Shown here one piece after another: positions 37,001-49,790 of a stretch of 64,000 bases of DNA. The position numbers and the translations under genes are program-made. This stretch comes from Sipunculus nudus. Lineage: Eukaryota > Annelida > Sipuncula > Golfingiida > Sipunculidae. Location of the stretch: NCBI GenBank assembly GCA_026874595.1, contig CM049314.1, positions 28,221,729 to 28,285,728 of the forward strand, given 5' to 3'. The notes beneath the pieces were generated by a model, which ran no database searches, was not told the DNA's origin, and worked only from the letters and a program-made list of their open reading frames with translations. Position 1 is the first letter of the stretch. The number at the start of each line of letters is the position of its first letter.

Positions 37001-38110
37001 AGTAGCGATTATCAGTAACAATGGTCATTGACTTTTATTAGGTTTCGATGTCTTAATTTGTTCAAATACAAAATACCTGGAAAACTAAACTTACTGCTAA
37101 AAAAATGTCTAATATTTTTCTTTTATAAATTTCGATTATAACAATAATCTGTACTTCAGTCACAAGATTAAGTCTCGTTAAAAAGGAATGTAGAACATAT
37201 ACATCGTACACTTTGTTACTTGCATGGTCAGGTAAAATTTGTATGTTAAGAACTTGGGGGGCAACAGCTGTTTAACAGATTGCCGGAGGGCATATCATTT
37301 ATGAATAGGAAATATCAACTTACATTGGTCAGAAGAGGTCGATAAGTTATACTGACCCTGACATGGAGCCCATCGAAAATGAAATTGCTTATGATCATTG
37401 AAAATAAGTTCACACTTTTATCATGTTTCGAATGGAAATACCTAAAACTTTCCCTTCCCACGTCAGTTACTCACTTTAACTAAATCTTCCCTTTACAAAA
37501 AACAATCCTGTAACAAAAACTTCTCGTCTCATTGTATTACATTGGAGGTGTAGGGCCGAAGTCCAGGAGGAAGTTTAGGTTTGAATCACACATATAGTCA
37601 TCCCCTCGCATTGCACTCTCTTGATGTAATCTATATGTTAAGATGTTTATTTTAAGACAAGCTCTGTTTCTTTTGCATTTGGTTATACACATTTTATACC
37701 GGACACTGGCCGTTTTTTTCTAGACGTACATAACCATTTTCGTTCTCCCTTCTTTTACCTTAACTTATTTTTTCCGATCGTGAGATAAAACATATTTCTT
37801 ATGAAAAATAGTCATACATACAGTGTAATCCTGGTTGATTTGCAATTAAAATGTGGGTTAAAATAATAATTGTATAAAGAAAATGAAATCATAAGTTCTA
37901 TTTAAAGCAATATATCACTTCTCAATCACTTTTATATTTAAGTAAATATAAATATGATTATTATGCATGTAAAACACATAACTTCCTAAATGTAATATTG
38001 ACGCAAGTTTAGAGACAAGGACGTAATGAAACATATACAGAACTGGAGACTGAATGATCTTGAGTATCTTAAACGGACTACCAATGTTGTAAGACAATTT
38101 GCTTCAAAGT
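34041..38110. other. Intergenic, no gene recognised
   Basis: About 4 kb of AT-rich sequence without recognisable coding frames or repeats that I can pair with the rest of the window. It may be intron or intergenic. Confidence 0.45.
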
Positions 38111-38115
38111 ATGTT

Positions 38116-39870
38116 TGTAGTCAATATCACCTAATGTTTCACTGAATTTGAGTGAGTTAATTTAAATGGTGGGATGTCGGTTGATTAAATTTTGTAGATC
38201 TCGATGCAGATTCAGATGTTTGCGGGGGTATGCGCTATTGCTTTGTGTGCAAGTTGGCAGCATGTCTGACGTCATTTGTCTGATGTCTGACTTTTTTTTA
38301 AATATGGTACTAAAATATCCTTTAAAATACATCAGATGGCGTTTACATCCTGTCCTATTAACAATCCGAAGTATGGTAAGATATGTCACAGAGTGTATAA
38401 AGTGAAACAGATATAAACTTCACACATTATGGTAACATAACTATTCGTTATCATGTTCTAATATTTTAATTTATTTTTATAATTGTAAATGCTAGGAGAA
38501 ATATATGATATACAAACTTAATCATTTTACATAATTCTAACAGTTGAATCTGATGGTTTAGTGTAGTCAATACAAGTGCACTTTATGTTATGTTTTATAT
38601 CATGTTATAACTAAAAGGAATGTATAAGCAAGGTAACACTTTTAACACGGAGCTTCCCATATTGGCCATATTTATACAATTTCGATTACGTCACATAATA
38701 GCCCTACGGCGCGCAACATGTTTCTTGCCATATGTGACGGTGCCAATCAATAAAGCATCTACTTGATACAAGGGAAGCTTTTAATAAATCTTAACAGCTT
38801 ATACTAAGATGTTACGTCTGTATGTTCTGACTACAATTTACTCAGCCTGATAGTAAATTGTAGTTAGAACATACAGACAACATAATTAGGGGAAATATCA
38901 ATATTCATGAATATGTGTTTGCGAGAGTTTTTTTTTTTAATTAAAATTTTAAAAAAATTGTATGGATTAATTTGATAATGGACAGCGCAACGCCGAATAA
39001 GAAGATATTAATTGCATATTTCGACATAAGCTAATATGTTATATTTATCCTTTCTTACATGTCAGATAAGTGGTGACAACTATAGAAAGATGATTGATTA
39101 TGTTTTTCTTTACAAATAATGAATTACATCTGTGTATTTATAATGTTTGGTTTCCTTTCAGAGACAAAGCAGTACAGCGTGTAAACTGAATTATCTCAAT
39201 ATCACGCTCTATTGCAGATAAACCAACGATAATTTCTAGATAATGTCTATATATTATACAAAACCATACTTCCCGGTACATTTCATGACAACAAATTAAG
39301 CAATTCCTGTGTTTTATGTAATTACATGTTATACAGACATATGACTATATGTGTCTATGTAATTATATGATCTTACAAACATTATGATTATTTGTGAACA
39401 GCCCAATAAAGGGGGTCTGTACTATATATCAGGCTTTTCGAAGCAGTAATCTTAATTTGATTTCTTTCAGGGTTGACTTATTTTTTTCTGTAAGTACTAA
39501 CCGAATTATATCATTGACATAAGCCTATGTATTGATATTTCCAGTAAATATGCTTTTGTGTGATTTTTACAATATATAGATATTGAAAGGGGAAAAATAA
39601 TCATTGATGGTAATGCATTTAACGTCCTGGTTGGGCCAGATTATCAAAACCTGCATGATGACATTGTTACTCGGAGTGCAGTTAAAGCATCTCTCCTTTA
39701 TTTTATGTCCTACATCTCTTATTGGTTAGAGTAAGCTATACTACTGACAGGCATGCATATCTAAATACATTTTACAGGCCAGTTTCGCATAAAACTATTT
39801 TATAATGCGCAAACATTTGATTTCTCAGGCACGTCTGTATAAATCAGTGCGGGGGGGGGGGGGGGGTTGG
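38116..39870 (+). repeat. Old segmental duplication, copy 1
   Basis: It shares collinear blocks with 44240-46360: ATACATCAGATGGCGTTTA, CTGAATTATCTCAATATCAC, GATTTCTAGATAATG-type, AACAAATTAA and the final GCATAAAA-TATTTTATAA...CTCAGGCAC...CAGTG. Identity is clearly below that of the 54/60 kb pair, with many indels. It contains a hairpin (38816-38878) and ends in a 16-G run (39850-39866). Confidence 0.75.
38816..38878. other. 27-bp stem hairpin
   Basis: Arms 38816-38842 and 38852-38878 (GTCTGTATGTTCTGACTACA... and its inverse) differ at one position and are separated by a 9-nt loop. Outside them ATGTT/AACAT can extend the stem with a small bulge. The corresponding place in copy 2 of the duplication lacks it. 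Confidence 0.85.
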
Positions 39871-40095
39871 GCGATTAAAATCTACTGAATCCCACGTAAA
39901 ACAAGTTACCCATGATCAGCATAACATTTGGGCTAACTTTAGCCTGACAGGAAATCTCCTCTGTGAACTTGGTTTAAACATTTTGTCTATAATTGAAGGC
40001 AAAATAAACTATCGCATTCACAAGAAACCCTAAAGATAATGTACCTTGTCAAAGAGCATTGTGAACACAAAATATGTGTCAAAATTGAGAGAAAA
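39871..40095. other. Spacer, nothing recognised
   Basis: Short AT-rich stretch between the duplication and the next repeats. Confidence 0.5.
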
Positions 40096-40545
40096 TTATT
40101 CAGTACTTCAAAGGTTATTTGAAAACCTATCAGATCTTTAATAAGTCCATGTGGGGACACCAAAGTCTGGTGACCTCTCACCTCATTGCATATGCATGGA
40201 TTTTACTGGAAATAGAACTTAGGTGAGATATGATATTGATTATATTTCTATTGAGTTTTATCAAAATCCATCATATTCCATGTATGTTATCGAAACCACG
40301 AATTGATCTGTATAAAATAGCCTAGTGACCTCTGCCCTTATTAAATATGCGTGCATTTTGCCCATAAAAGAACTTTGGCTAGATAATCTACTTGTAAGTA
40401 GTTATGATGAGTTTCGTGAAAATCCATCAAAGCCCAGGTAAGTTATCGTGGCGACACTAAAGGTTAACGGAGGGACGGACGGACGGACTAACGGACTTAC
40501 GAACGGTAGGTATACCCTAATACGTTCCGTCTTAGACGGCGTATA
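40096..40545 (+). repeat. Dimeric ~175-bp modules plus GGAC tract and hairpin
   Basis: Two modules share TGACCTCT(C/G)(A/C)CC, ATATGC(A/G)TG(G/C)ATTTT and AGAACTT, then GAGTTT..TC..AAATCCATCA. They are followed by GGACGGACGGACGGACTAACG and a short CCGTCT-T-AGACGG hairpin (40527-40539) before GGCGTATAAAATAAA. Confidence 0.7.
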
Positions 40546-40599
40546 AAATAAATAGGCAGTGTTTCAAGAGTTATAGGGGTCAAATAAAACTTCTAAGGA

Positions 40600-41255
40600 G
40601 GGGATATTGAAGATCAAAATAAAGGTCACCAGCTTTCGAACTTGTTAAAGTCTTTAAGAACATGGTTTAAACAACTGTTGTTTCAAATTTGATGAAAAAT
40701 CTGATATATTTCCAAAGTGATGAGTTTCACTAAAACAATTTTTTGGCAAATTTTACCTTGATGATGAAGGTCAAGGTCACCGGTCAACATACTGGTCCAT
40801 ACTCGTCTGAGATATTGGTAAAACAATTAAAATTTCAAAATTCATAAAAGTATGCTCAGTGATTAAAAAGATATGGTGTTAATTTCTGTTCGGCTGAAAT
40901 GACCTTGAAGATCCTGCTAAAGGTCACTATTTTGCAAAGTCATAAAAGAAATTAGTTGAAACGATAGATGTTTTAAATTTGAAGAAAAAATATGCTATAC
41001 CTCAAAAGTTACGGGGTTAAAAGAAAATTATATTTCGGCCTATCTGACCTTAATGATGAAGGTCAAGGTCACCAGTTTCGAAATCTTCTGAGATATTGGA
41101 AAACAACAATTCAAATTTCAGGTTTCATGAAAAAAATGTTGAGCCGTTCAAAAGAGATCCCGTTCACAAGAAATGACACAGCCGACAACGCCGACGACGA
41201 CGACGACAGAACAACCAAACTATATGTCTCCCCCCTGGGATAGGAGATATAATGA
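40600..41255 (+). repeat. ~145-bp AGGTCA modules, GAC tract and hairpin
   Basis: AAAGGTCACC, AAGGTCAAGGTCACCGG, AAAGGTCAC and AAGGTCAAGGTCACCAG recur at about 40620, 40770, 40920 and 41058, with GATATTGG...AAAACAA.T between. They end in GACGACGACGACGAC (about 41190-41208) and a stem-loop (TATGTCTCC / GGAGATATA, 41223-41251). Diverged but regular. Confidence 0.75.
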
Positions 41256-41399
41256 ATGCAATTTTGTCATTGAGTATATGTTCTACCTGCAATTAGTAAG
41301 AATAATGTGTCACAGTCTGGCAAATTTCCCACATATTTTAATGAAGTTCAGTGTTTCAGACATGAGTAACATAGCAAACGTGAAATATGACTCCTTACG

Positions 41400-44115
41400 T
41401 TTCGGGTGCTCATATCACGTTCTTCCACATAGCTCACAGAATATAGGTCGCAGTGACCTTATTTTTTATGTCTATAGAGATGGCCTCCGTTTACATATAC
41501 AAAAATACCTTTAGATCCAACAGTTAAGGTTTTTGCCTTGCCTGACTTTCTGGGTGGTCAAAATAAGAACTTATGCTCGGACCTCACAGAATATAGTCAG
41601 AATGACCTAATTTTAGGTTATAAAGGAGACCAAGGAGCTCCCTGGATGTCAGAAGATTTTAGAACTAACGGATAAAATTTGTGATCCTTCTGACTTAGTT
41701 GGTTCTAAATATCATGTTTTCGGTAAGGAGTTCGGAGAATATAGGTCACCATGCCCTAATTTGATGTTTTTCTGGAGATTTCCCTGGGACCTCCCAGGAT
41801 ATATAGTTAGAAGTTTCTAGGTCTAACGGTTATGGTTATTATACTATTTTGGATGTCAAAGTAGACATTACAATGACCTTGGCTTATATTAAGAAAGACA
41901 TGACTAGATCCAACAGTTAAGGTCTGTACCCTGTGTTCACTCTATGGGTTTTCAAAATTAGGCTCGTAGCTCGCAGAATATAAGTCACAGTGACCTTATT
42001 TCAGGAATCAAAGTTAACTTGCCAGAGGCTTCCCTTTAGAATATTTAAGGATAAAATTTGTGATCTGTCTGACTCATTTGGTACTCAAAAACATGTTTTC
42101 GGGACGTAGTTTGCAAAATATAGGACACTATGACCTAATCTCAGGTTTCCCAGGAGATTTGCTTAGAACCTCCCTGGATGTTTAGTTAGATGATTTTATG
42201 TATAACGGTTATGGTTTGTGCCCTATTAACAGCCCGACTGCTTCATTTGAAAGTCTAAAAAATAGAGAATAAATGCGTAAAAATTAGAACAAGTGACCCA
42301 GGGGTCATGACGCACAGCTGACTGGGAAGACATTCACAAAAGAAATTTTATCATCTGAGTGCCAAATTTTGTAGATGGTATCCCAATTCAACTGAGGCAT
42401 AGCTCGAAGAATATGGGTAACAGAAGGCTAATTTCAGGTTTCCGAAGAGGTTTGTCATGGACCTCCCTGGATGAAACTTGAAGATTAAAGGTGCAATTAT
42501 ACGACCATCCATGAAGGTCTCAAAAATAAAAATTTGGAGAAAATGCGTAAAAATTTGAAAAAAAAAAATCTGGGTTGCACCACCATTCTACAGGAACGGA
42601 TGAAACACTCCATAATGAATGTGCAAGCAAAGAATCATGGCAATGATTGTACAAGTTGTTCAGAAACTGGAGATTATGTATCTTTTTTTTTTAATTATAC
42701 TGAGGGGTACTTACAAGCCCTTTTGCTCAAAGGATATGGGTAACGGAAACCTAATTTCAGGTTTCCAAGGAGATTTTTCATGGACCTCCATGCAACTTCA
42801 ATAAGAAGATTCTAGATTAAATGGTTACGATTTGTACCCTGTTAACGGACGATAGCATCTTTGAAGGCCTAAAAAAAAGAGAAGTTACCCATGGGTCATG
42901 ACGCTCAGCTGACTGACATGTTGTTAATATGTCCTTGCACAGACAACTATTAAGATAGTTGGCATCATTGTTCATGCGTTTTAGCTAAGTTTATCAAGAC
43001 CCATCAGCACAACAATTTGATAATAATCAAACCAGCCTTTCATGAGGAATCCGGCAATTTGTGTGTATTTTGCATTATTTCTTGGGTGCTAAAACATACC
43101 CAAAAACTCTGAGAATATAGGTCACTGTGACCCGATTTCAGGTTTCCTAGGAGATTTTCATAGACCTTCCTGGATTTTAGGTAAGAATATTCCAGGTCCA
43201 ATGTTTATGATTTGTGCCCGGCTTTGGTATCAAATTTTTAATTATGATAGGGGTGCTTATAAACCCAATAGCTCAGAGAACATGGGTAACAGAGACCTAA
43301 TTTCAGGTTTTCATGGAGACTTTTCTTGGACCTCTCTGGATAAAAAGACAGAAGATTCTAGGTCTAATTGTCACACTTTAAGCCCTGTTAACAGGTGACG
43401 GCATCTTTTAAGGTTTCAAAAATAGATAAAGAAATAGAAAAAAAAAATCGAAAATATACAGGTGGCACCACAAGTCTGCATAAACTGATGAAAAACTCAA
43501 TTATGAATATCCATGCAAAGAATCATGGTGATCAATGCATTAGTTTTTCAGATACTTGAGCTTTTGTATCAAATTTTTCATTATTCTGGGGGTATTTCGG
43601 AACCCCATAGCTTTAAGAATATGGGTAACAGAGACCTAATTCCAGGTTTCCAAGGAGACTTTTCATTGGCCACCCTGCATATTGGGACAAAAGATTCTAA
43701 GTCCAGTCATTACGATTTATGCCCTGTAAACAGATGACCAGATCTTTTAAGGTAACAAAAATGGAGACAAAAATCGAAAAAAAATCGAAAAATACAGGTG
43801 GCGCCACCATTCTGCAAAAACTGATGTAACACCCCATGATCAATATCCATGCAAATAATCATGGTGATCAATGCATTTGTTGTTCAGATACTTGAGCTTT
43901 TGTATCTAATTTATTATTATTCAGGGGGGGGGGGGGGTTGCTTCGGAACCTCATAGCTTGAAGAATATGGGTAACAGAGACCTAATTCCAGGTTTCCAAG
44001 GAGACTTTTCATGGGCCTCCCTGGATGTAGAGTAATAAGATTCCGGGTCCAGCGGTTACGATTTGTGCATTGTTAACTGTATAGACGGCCTGATGGCCGG
44101 ATGGGCGGACGGCCG
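41400..44115 (+). repeat. Family A mosaic array, later units ~320-350 bp
   Basis: 41.4-42.25 kb has ERE-type units like those at 8.5 kb (AGGTCGCAGTGACCT, AAGTCACAGTGACCT, AGGACACTATGACCT). 42.38-44.1 kb has units with ATATGGGTAACAGAGACCTAA, TTCAGGTTTCCAAGGAGA, a CAGGTGGCGCCACC-type box (perfect at 43797-43808), GCAAAGAATCATGG and TTGTTCAGATACTTGAGC. 5'-end motifs GGGTCATGACGC(T/A)CAGCTGACT lie at about 42298 and 42894. The last unit ends in a GGCCGGATGGCCGG tract without the hairpin. Confidence 0.8.
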
Positions 44116-44239
44116 GATGGCCGGACAAAGAGCATCCACCCACACTTTTTTCTTCACTGTATGGCTGATAGATCTAGCCTGGATGCCTGCCATTAACAAG
44201 CAATGCCCTTAAAATGAAAAAAAAAAATCAACTTTGGCT

Positions 44240-46360
44240 TGAATATAATGTTTCAGTGAATTTCAGTAAGTTAATGTTGAATGATAGGATGTGGGTTGAT
44301 TATTTTTTTAGGCAGGCCTGGATGCGGGGGTGTTGGCGGTGGTATGCACTCTGTTTCTTTTCGAATTGGCAGTGTGTCTGATTGTGTGTCTGACACCCAT
44401 ATATTATATATAGCAATGGGGTACTACATTATCCTTTAAAGATACATCAGATGGCGTTTATATCCGGTCTGTTTTACAACCCAATATACGGTTATATAGG
44501 ACACAGAATGTAAAGTGAAACACGTTAACGTCACATGTAATGTTAACATCAATGTAAACGTCTTGTGTAAACATTATACGTTACTGGTTGTTATCATGTT
44601 CTAATATATTCAACCTCAATTGTTTTAAACAATTATGGTATTTGAGGATGATGGGCTAATATAGTCTCTGATTCGAGTCAACATAACATCTCATTCTAGA
44701 ATTAATAGCATTGTATAAAAACGTGTACACCAGGCAAGATAACACTAAAACGCAGAGCCTTTCATATTGGTCATGGTGTTTGATGATGTCACATTCAGTC
44801 CTAGGGCGCACAATACGGTTCTAGACAAAGCTGTTCGGGGTAAGTTACAGCATTGGAGCCACGCATAATGAAACACTGAAATTAAACATATTGTGCCTTA
44901 CTACCGAAGAGGAATTGTGTTACTAATGGATCAATGAATATTTGCCATATGTGGCGGTGCGTATCAGTAATGTTACTCTTCTATATAAGGGAAGCTTTCA
45001 ATAAATTTCAACAGCTTATTAATGTCGTCAAAACATAAAGGCTTAAAATAATTCGCAAGAAGTATATTATAAGAAGGTATTATTTGCAAGTGTTGGAACA
45101 AAATGATTGATTATATTTTTCTTTATCAATAATGAATAACCATCTATGCAATTATATTGTTGAGATCAATCCTAGAGAAAAAAAAAACAAATACAGCGTG
45201 AACACTGAATTATCTCAATATCACGCTCATTTGCAGATATACCAACGATGATTTCTAGATAATGCCTACATATTATACATAAAACACACTTCCTGGTCCA
45301 TTTCATAACAACAAATTAAACAAGTAATTAATGTGTTTTTTTATGTAATTACATGTTATACAGGCATGGTAGCTATATGTGCTTATGTAATTATGTGATC
45401 ATACAAACATGATAATTATATGTAAACATCTGCAATAAAGGGAGTAAGTGCTTTTTCTGGCAGTACTTTATTTTTCTATAAGAACGGAACGAATTATATC
45501 ATTTATATATACCCTTGTATTGAAATTTCCAGAAATGTGCCCTTTTGTTTGAATTTTACTCGTAAGAGAAATTGAGAAAAAATACAACTGGTGGTTTTAC
45601 ATTGAAAGACCTGGTTAGGCCAGATCATCAAAGTTTCCACGATGACAGGCTTACAGTACGATGAGACTGCAGTGAATACATGCGCCTTTCATGGCCTCAT
45701 CAAATATGTATCACATACATCTACTATTGCTTTTTTTCCTGCATTATCATATATTTCTTGCACCATCATATTTTTGTAATATATAGTAAATCTTACGTTA
45801 TAATATAATTTATTATATTTTATTTAGAATATATATATATTAATATTACATGAAAATATATTATAAAATACATATATAATTTACATATATAACATATTAT
45901 ATAACATGTATTTGTAACTTTATATAATTATTTTAAACTAATTCTATCAAATAATTCATATAAAATACAACATATTATATAAAATTGGAAAAATTGTTTT
46001 CTAAAAGTGAAGGTTGGTGATTTTTTTTTCTAATAAAATGTATTATTCTAAATATAAAGATGAAAAAGTCCGGATAGATGATTAAACATGACGATCTTAT
46101 AATGCAGTTTCACACATGACTATAAAATATTTTTCCAGGTGTTACAAAGAAGCTAAAGATTATGGCTTTAAAATATATATGATCAATAAAGTAAGGGTCC
46201 AAACGCAACGATACCTGCTGACAGGTTACGATACGATGCTTACATGCATATATATCAAAAACACTTTGCAAGCAATTTTTGCATAAAATATTTTATAAGA
46301 GGCAAACACGTTAGCTCCTCAGGCACTACTTTCATAATCAGTGAGGGCGGGTGATTTATT
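44240..46360 (+). repeat. Old segmental duplication, copy 2
   Basis: Partner of 38116-39870; see its blocks. Very AT-rich at 45.7-46.0 kb. It is longer than copy 1 because of indels and AT expansion. Confidence 0.75.
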
Positions 46361-47010
46361 CTAGTTTTTATTATAAATTTCCAACAACAAATATCATACG
46401 AACAGGGAACAACATTGATGATAACACAATTGTTGTTGAGCATGTGAAAGCAAATCACTATCCCTGGAAAACGAAATTTAATCGAAATTTTATTATTCTT
46501 TTTTTTTTTTTCTTGAAAGAAATGTCCGACAGAAAGGACCCAAAATCGCTCGAATATCTACTAAAACCGAAATAAAGAAATATTGATGCGGGGAATCAAA
46601 ACTAAATAAAGCAGTGCCTTAGAGGCCAAAAGTTTTTGGCTTTTTTATGTTATGATGTATACATGACATGTGTATCATATTTGCACATATTATTTTATAA
46701 ATTAGTATATCTTATACACGATATGATATCCATAGTATCTACTCTATTAATATTTAACATTATTTATACTAAAATTATATAACTAATTTAGATTATTATT
46801 ATAATACCTATTTAATTGAAATCTTTCACTAAATTCTGAACAATAAACAATAGGTATTCAAAATTCCAAACAGAAAGCCCTATGAAACACGACATTGTGA
46901 TAACTATCAACAGGCCCGAGTGATGTTGATACCGAACACCAGTGAATACTAACTGGACCACATAAAACCACTGTATAACCATGTTTACCGCCTGTGCGGA
47001 ACGTAACTAC
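46361..47010. other. Intergenic, no gene recognised
   Basis: AT-rich; no coding or repeat signal beyond homopolymers. Confidence 0.45.
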
Positions 47011-47225
47011 CAAGTAGTCCGGAGAGATGTGAACAGGCCGAGCTATTCCATTCTTTTAACAGCCACGTAACAAGTATGGCCGCCATATGAGCATCCGCAG
47101 TATTAGTTTATGTTTTCAAAACTTTATAATATAATGAAGTTCTTAAATAAATTTCATTCTTAAATTTCAAATTTATCTGTTCCGAATAGATTTGCTTATA
47201 TATAAAAGGACTTTTGCCTAGTATA

Positions 47226-47332
<107 letters not shown>

Positions 47333-47423
47333 ATACATATTTATATATACATATATATATCTATATATTAATATTATGTATGTGCAATATAAAAATATCA
47401 TTGTTATATATTATTATTTATTT

Positions 47424-47449
47424 ATAGATAGATAGATAGATAGATAGAC

Positions 47450-47485
<36 letters not shown>
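47424..47485. repeat. (GATA)n microsatellite
   Basis: About 15 GATA units with one C substitution. Confidence 0.97.
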
Positions 47486-48254
47486 TTATAAATGTTTATG
47501 AAATATTTTATTGTCATATAACATAATATTATGGAATATATATGTATTATATAATATAATATAATATATAAATAATATATAATAATATATAATAATGATA
47601 TTTTAAATGTACATATATATAATTATTATTATATATATAAATATATATCAATATATATATGTAAATATCATATTATTTATAAAACTTTAGCGTATTGTAT
47701 CGTATAATATAATTTAGATATTAAAATCTTTAATTAATATAATATATATGGCTATATTTTATATTTATGTGTAACATACAAATTACCTTTATTATACACA
47801 ATTACATATTTTCTTATATTATATGATCAATTATTTTAATATATTTCATTACAATTATTAAATGACTTTATGAACAGATATATATGTGAAAATGTATATA
47901 TATAATATTTATATTTAGATATTAAATTCAGAGACATATGTAATTTTCATATATATATATATAAATATATATATATGCATGAGTGATGTGGACCTACACA
48001 AGTGATAAATGATGTGAATTTTTATACAAATGACAGGTCATATCTAATAATAACTTCACAAAGTGAAAGTGAGCAACGTTTATTAATATCCGTCGAAACT
48101 GTGAGAGTAAAACCGTACGGCGCGCAGATCTAATGAGCGTATACCCCGAATATTGATAGATAGCACCAGGTGTTCCAGGTGGTGGAATTTGATCTTAGGT
48201 TGTTGTCAAAACAATTAAAGAGCTCGGCCTTATCACATACGTCCGGACTACTTG

Positions 48255-49733
48255 ACCACAGGTCTCCGATTACACCGCCTGAGTATCTATATGATGCCGA
48301 TCATATGATACGTATGTATGATTTCGAATATTGATAGATACATCCTATTGATTCAATATTTATATTTTCTTAACTTATATCCATATGACTGAGAAAGACG
48401 TATTAACAGCAGCTCCTGCATAGCTGTCCCAACAATGAAATGTTGAAGGGAGCAACCCTTGATTCGGCAGTTTCTATACTACCTGCTCCCAGCATACACA
48501 CGTACGGCATGACCATAAACAAAGTATTGACTAAAGTGGGGTCGTCTAGTCTTTGGAGTTATAAATCACAAGCGCTTGGAGCGCAGGATGTTTTGTAATT
48601 GTAATAAAGTCGTAACTTGGCAAGCTGTTCATATATGCGACAACTACAGCCATATATGACTCCACCTGTCTAGCGCGATTTCGGTCCTTAGATCTGACAT
48701 TAGAGAGTTTACGACCAGCTTACTGGCTGTCAGAGTGCCGTTACATCCGTCAGCGAGGAACGCACAATAAGGCTCCATGAGGATGCAACTATTTTCGCCA
48801 TTTCTCACGACTCCTCATGGCCTTCAGGTACACTGTCAATTGCTGTCAATTACCATAAAACAGACTAATCTTTAGCAGGATAAACGTTTCAACATTCTGA
48901 CAACACCAAACATGAGCGAAAACATGTTTAGCACAATATGAATGCAACATGGTGGTAGACCATTACGATGCTTTTTCTCAATATTCCTTGTAAAATGACT
49001 CAAGTAGACTTACCAGCCCAATTATCAGTTCACACTGAGTCGGGTTGTCACGGCTACCCGTGTCATCCTACAATAAAATTAGGAGTTGCGTGTGTTCCAG
49101 TTAAATAGTAATTCGCATTATACTGTGCCGTTACAGGTTCCCTAGCCAGTAGCCACCAAACTCTCCTGCATATATAGATTCTGGGTGCTGTACCTCGGAG
49201 TAAGGAGTATTCGCATCCCCGTGAGCTTATTGAACCCTCTCCTGACAGTTTCATGTCTCCCAAATGTCTCGAAATCGCTGATGGGGACTGCTATTTTGCG
49301 TACACACCCAATCGGATGTAACGTGTGCAAAATGTGGTTGGCTTTATAAGTTTATATATTCGCGAGGCTCAATGTTTTTTATTCCATAATCTTGAACGTT
49401 TCGGGATGATTTTATTTTTGCGACTTCAACAAAACCTATGAAATCTAAGTACAGCAGTATTTATATTATCATGAAAAATAAGAGAACAATCTCTTTTACG
49501 GTCCGTATATAGTGACTTGTGTCACAGTGGATATATCCGATATCGCGATATTCAAACCATCGCGAATAAAAAGGCAACCACAGTAGGCGTGATTTGCTTC
49601 AAAACCTATACATGTACATATATAAATCATATATATATAAATATAAAGTATAATATCTCATATACATACTACCGTCATACTGTCACATATATATATGTGT
49701 GTTGCCAAACCGAGACGGTCGTTGAGACAGGAT

Positions 49734-49735
<2 letters not shown>
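48255..49735. other. Intergenic, no gene recognised
   Basis: Less AT-rich than the neighbours, but I see no recognisable protein or RNA. Confidence 0.4.

Positions 49736-49788
<53 letters not shown>
49736..49788. repeat. (TA)n microsatellite
   Basis: About 26 TA units. Confidence 0.97.

Positions 49789-49790
<2 letters not shown>

Noticed and set aside
49063-49330. Overlapping minus-strand frames in a less AT-rich stretch
   Set aside because: Short, overlapping in two frames, and without a domain or splice signals that join them.
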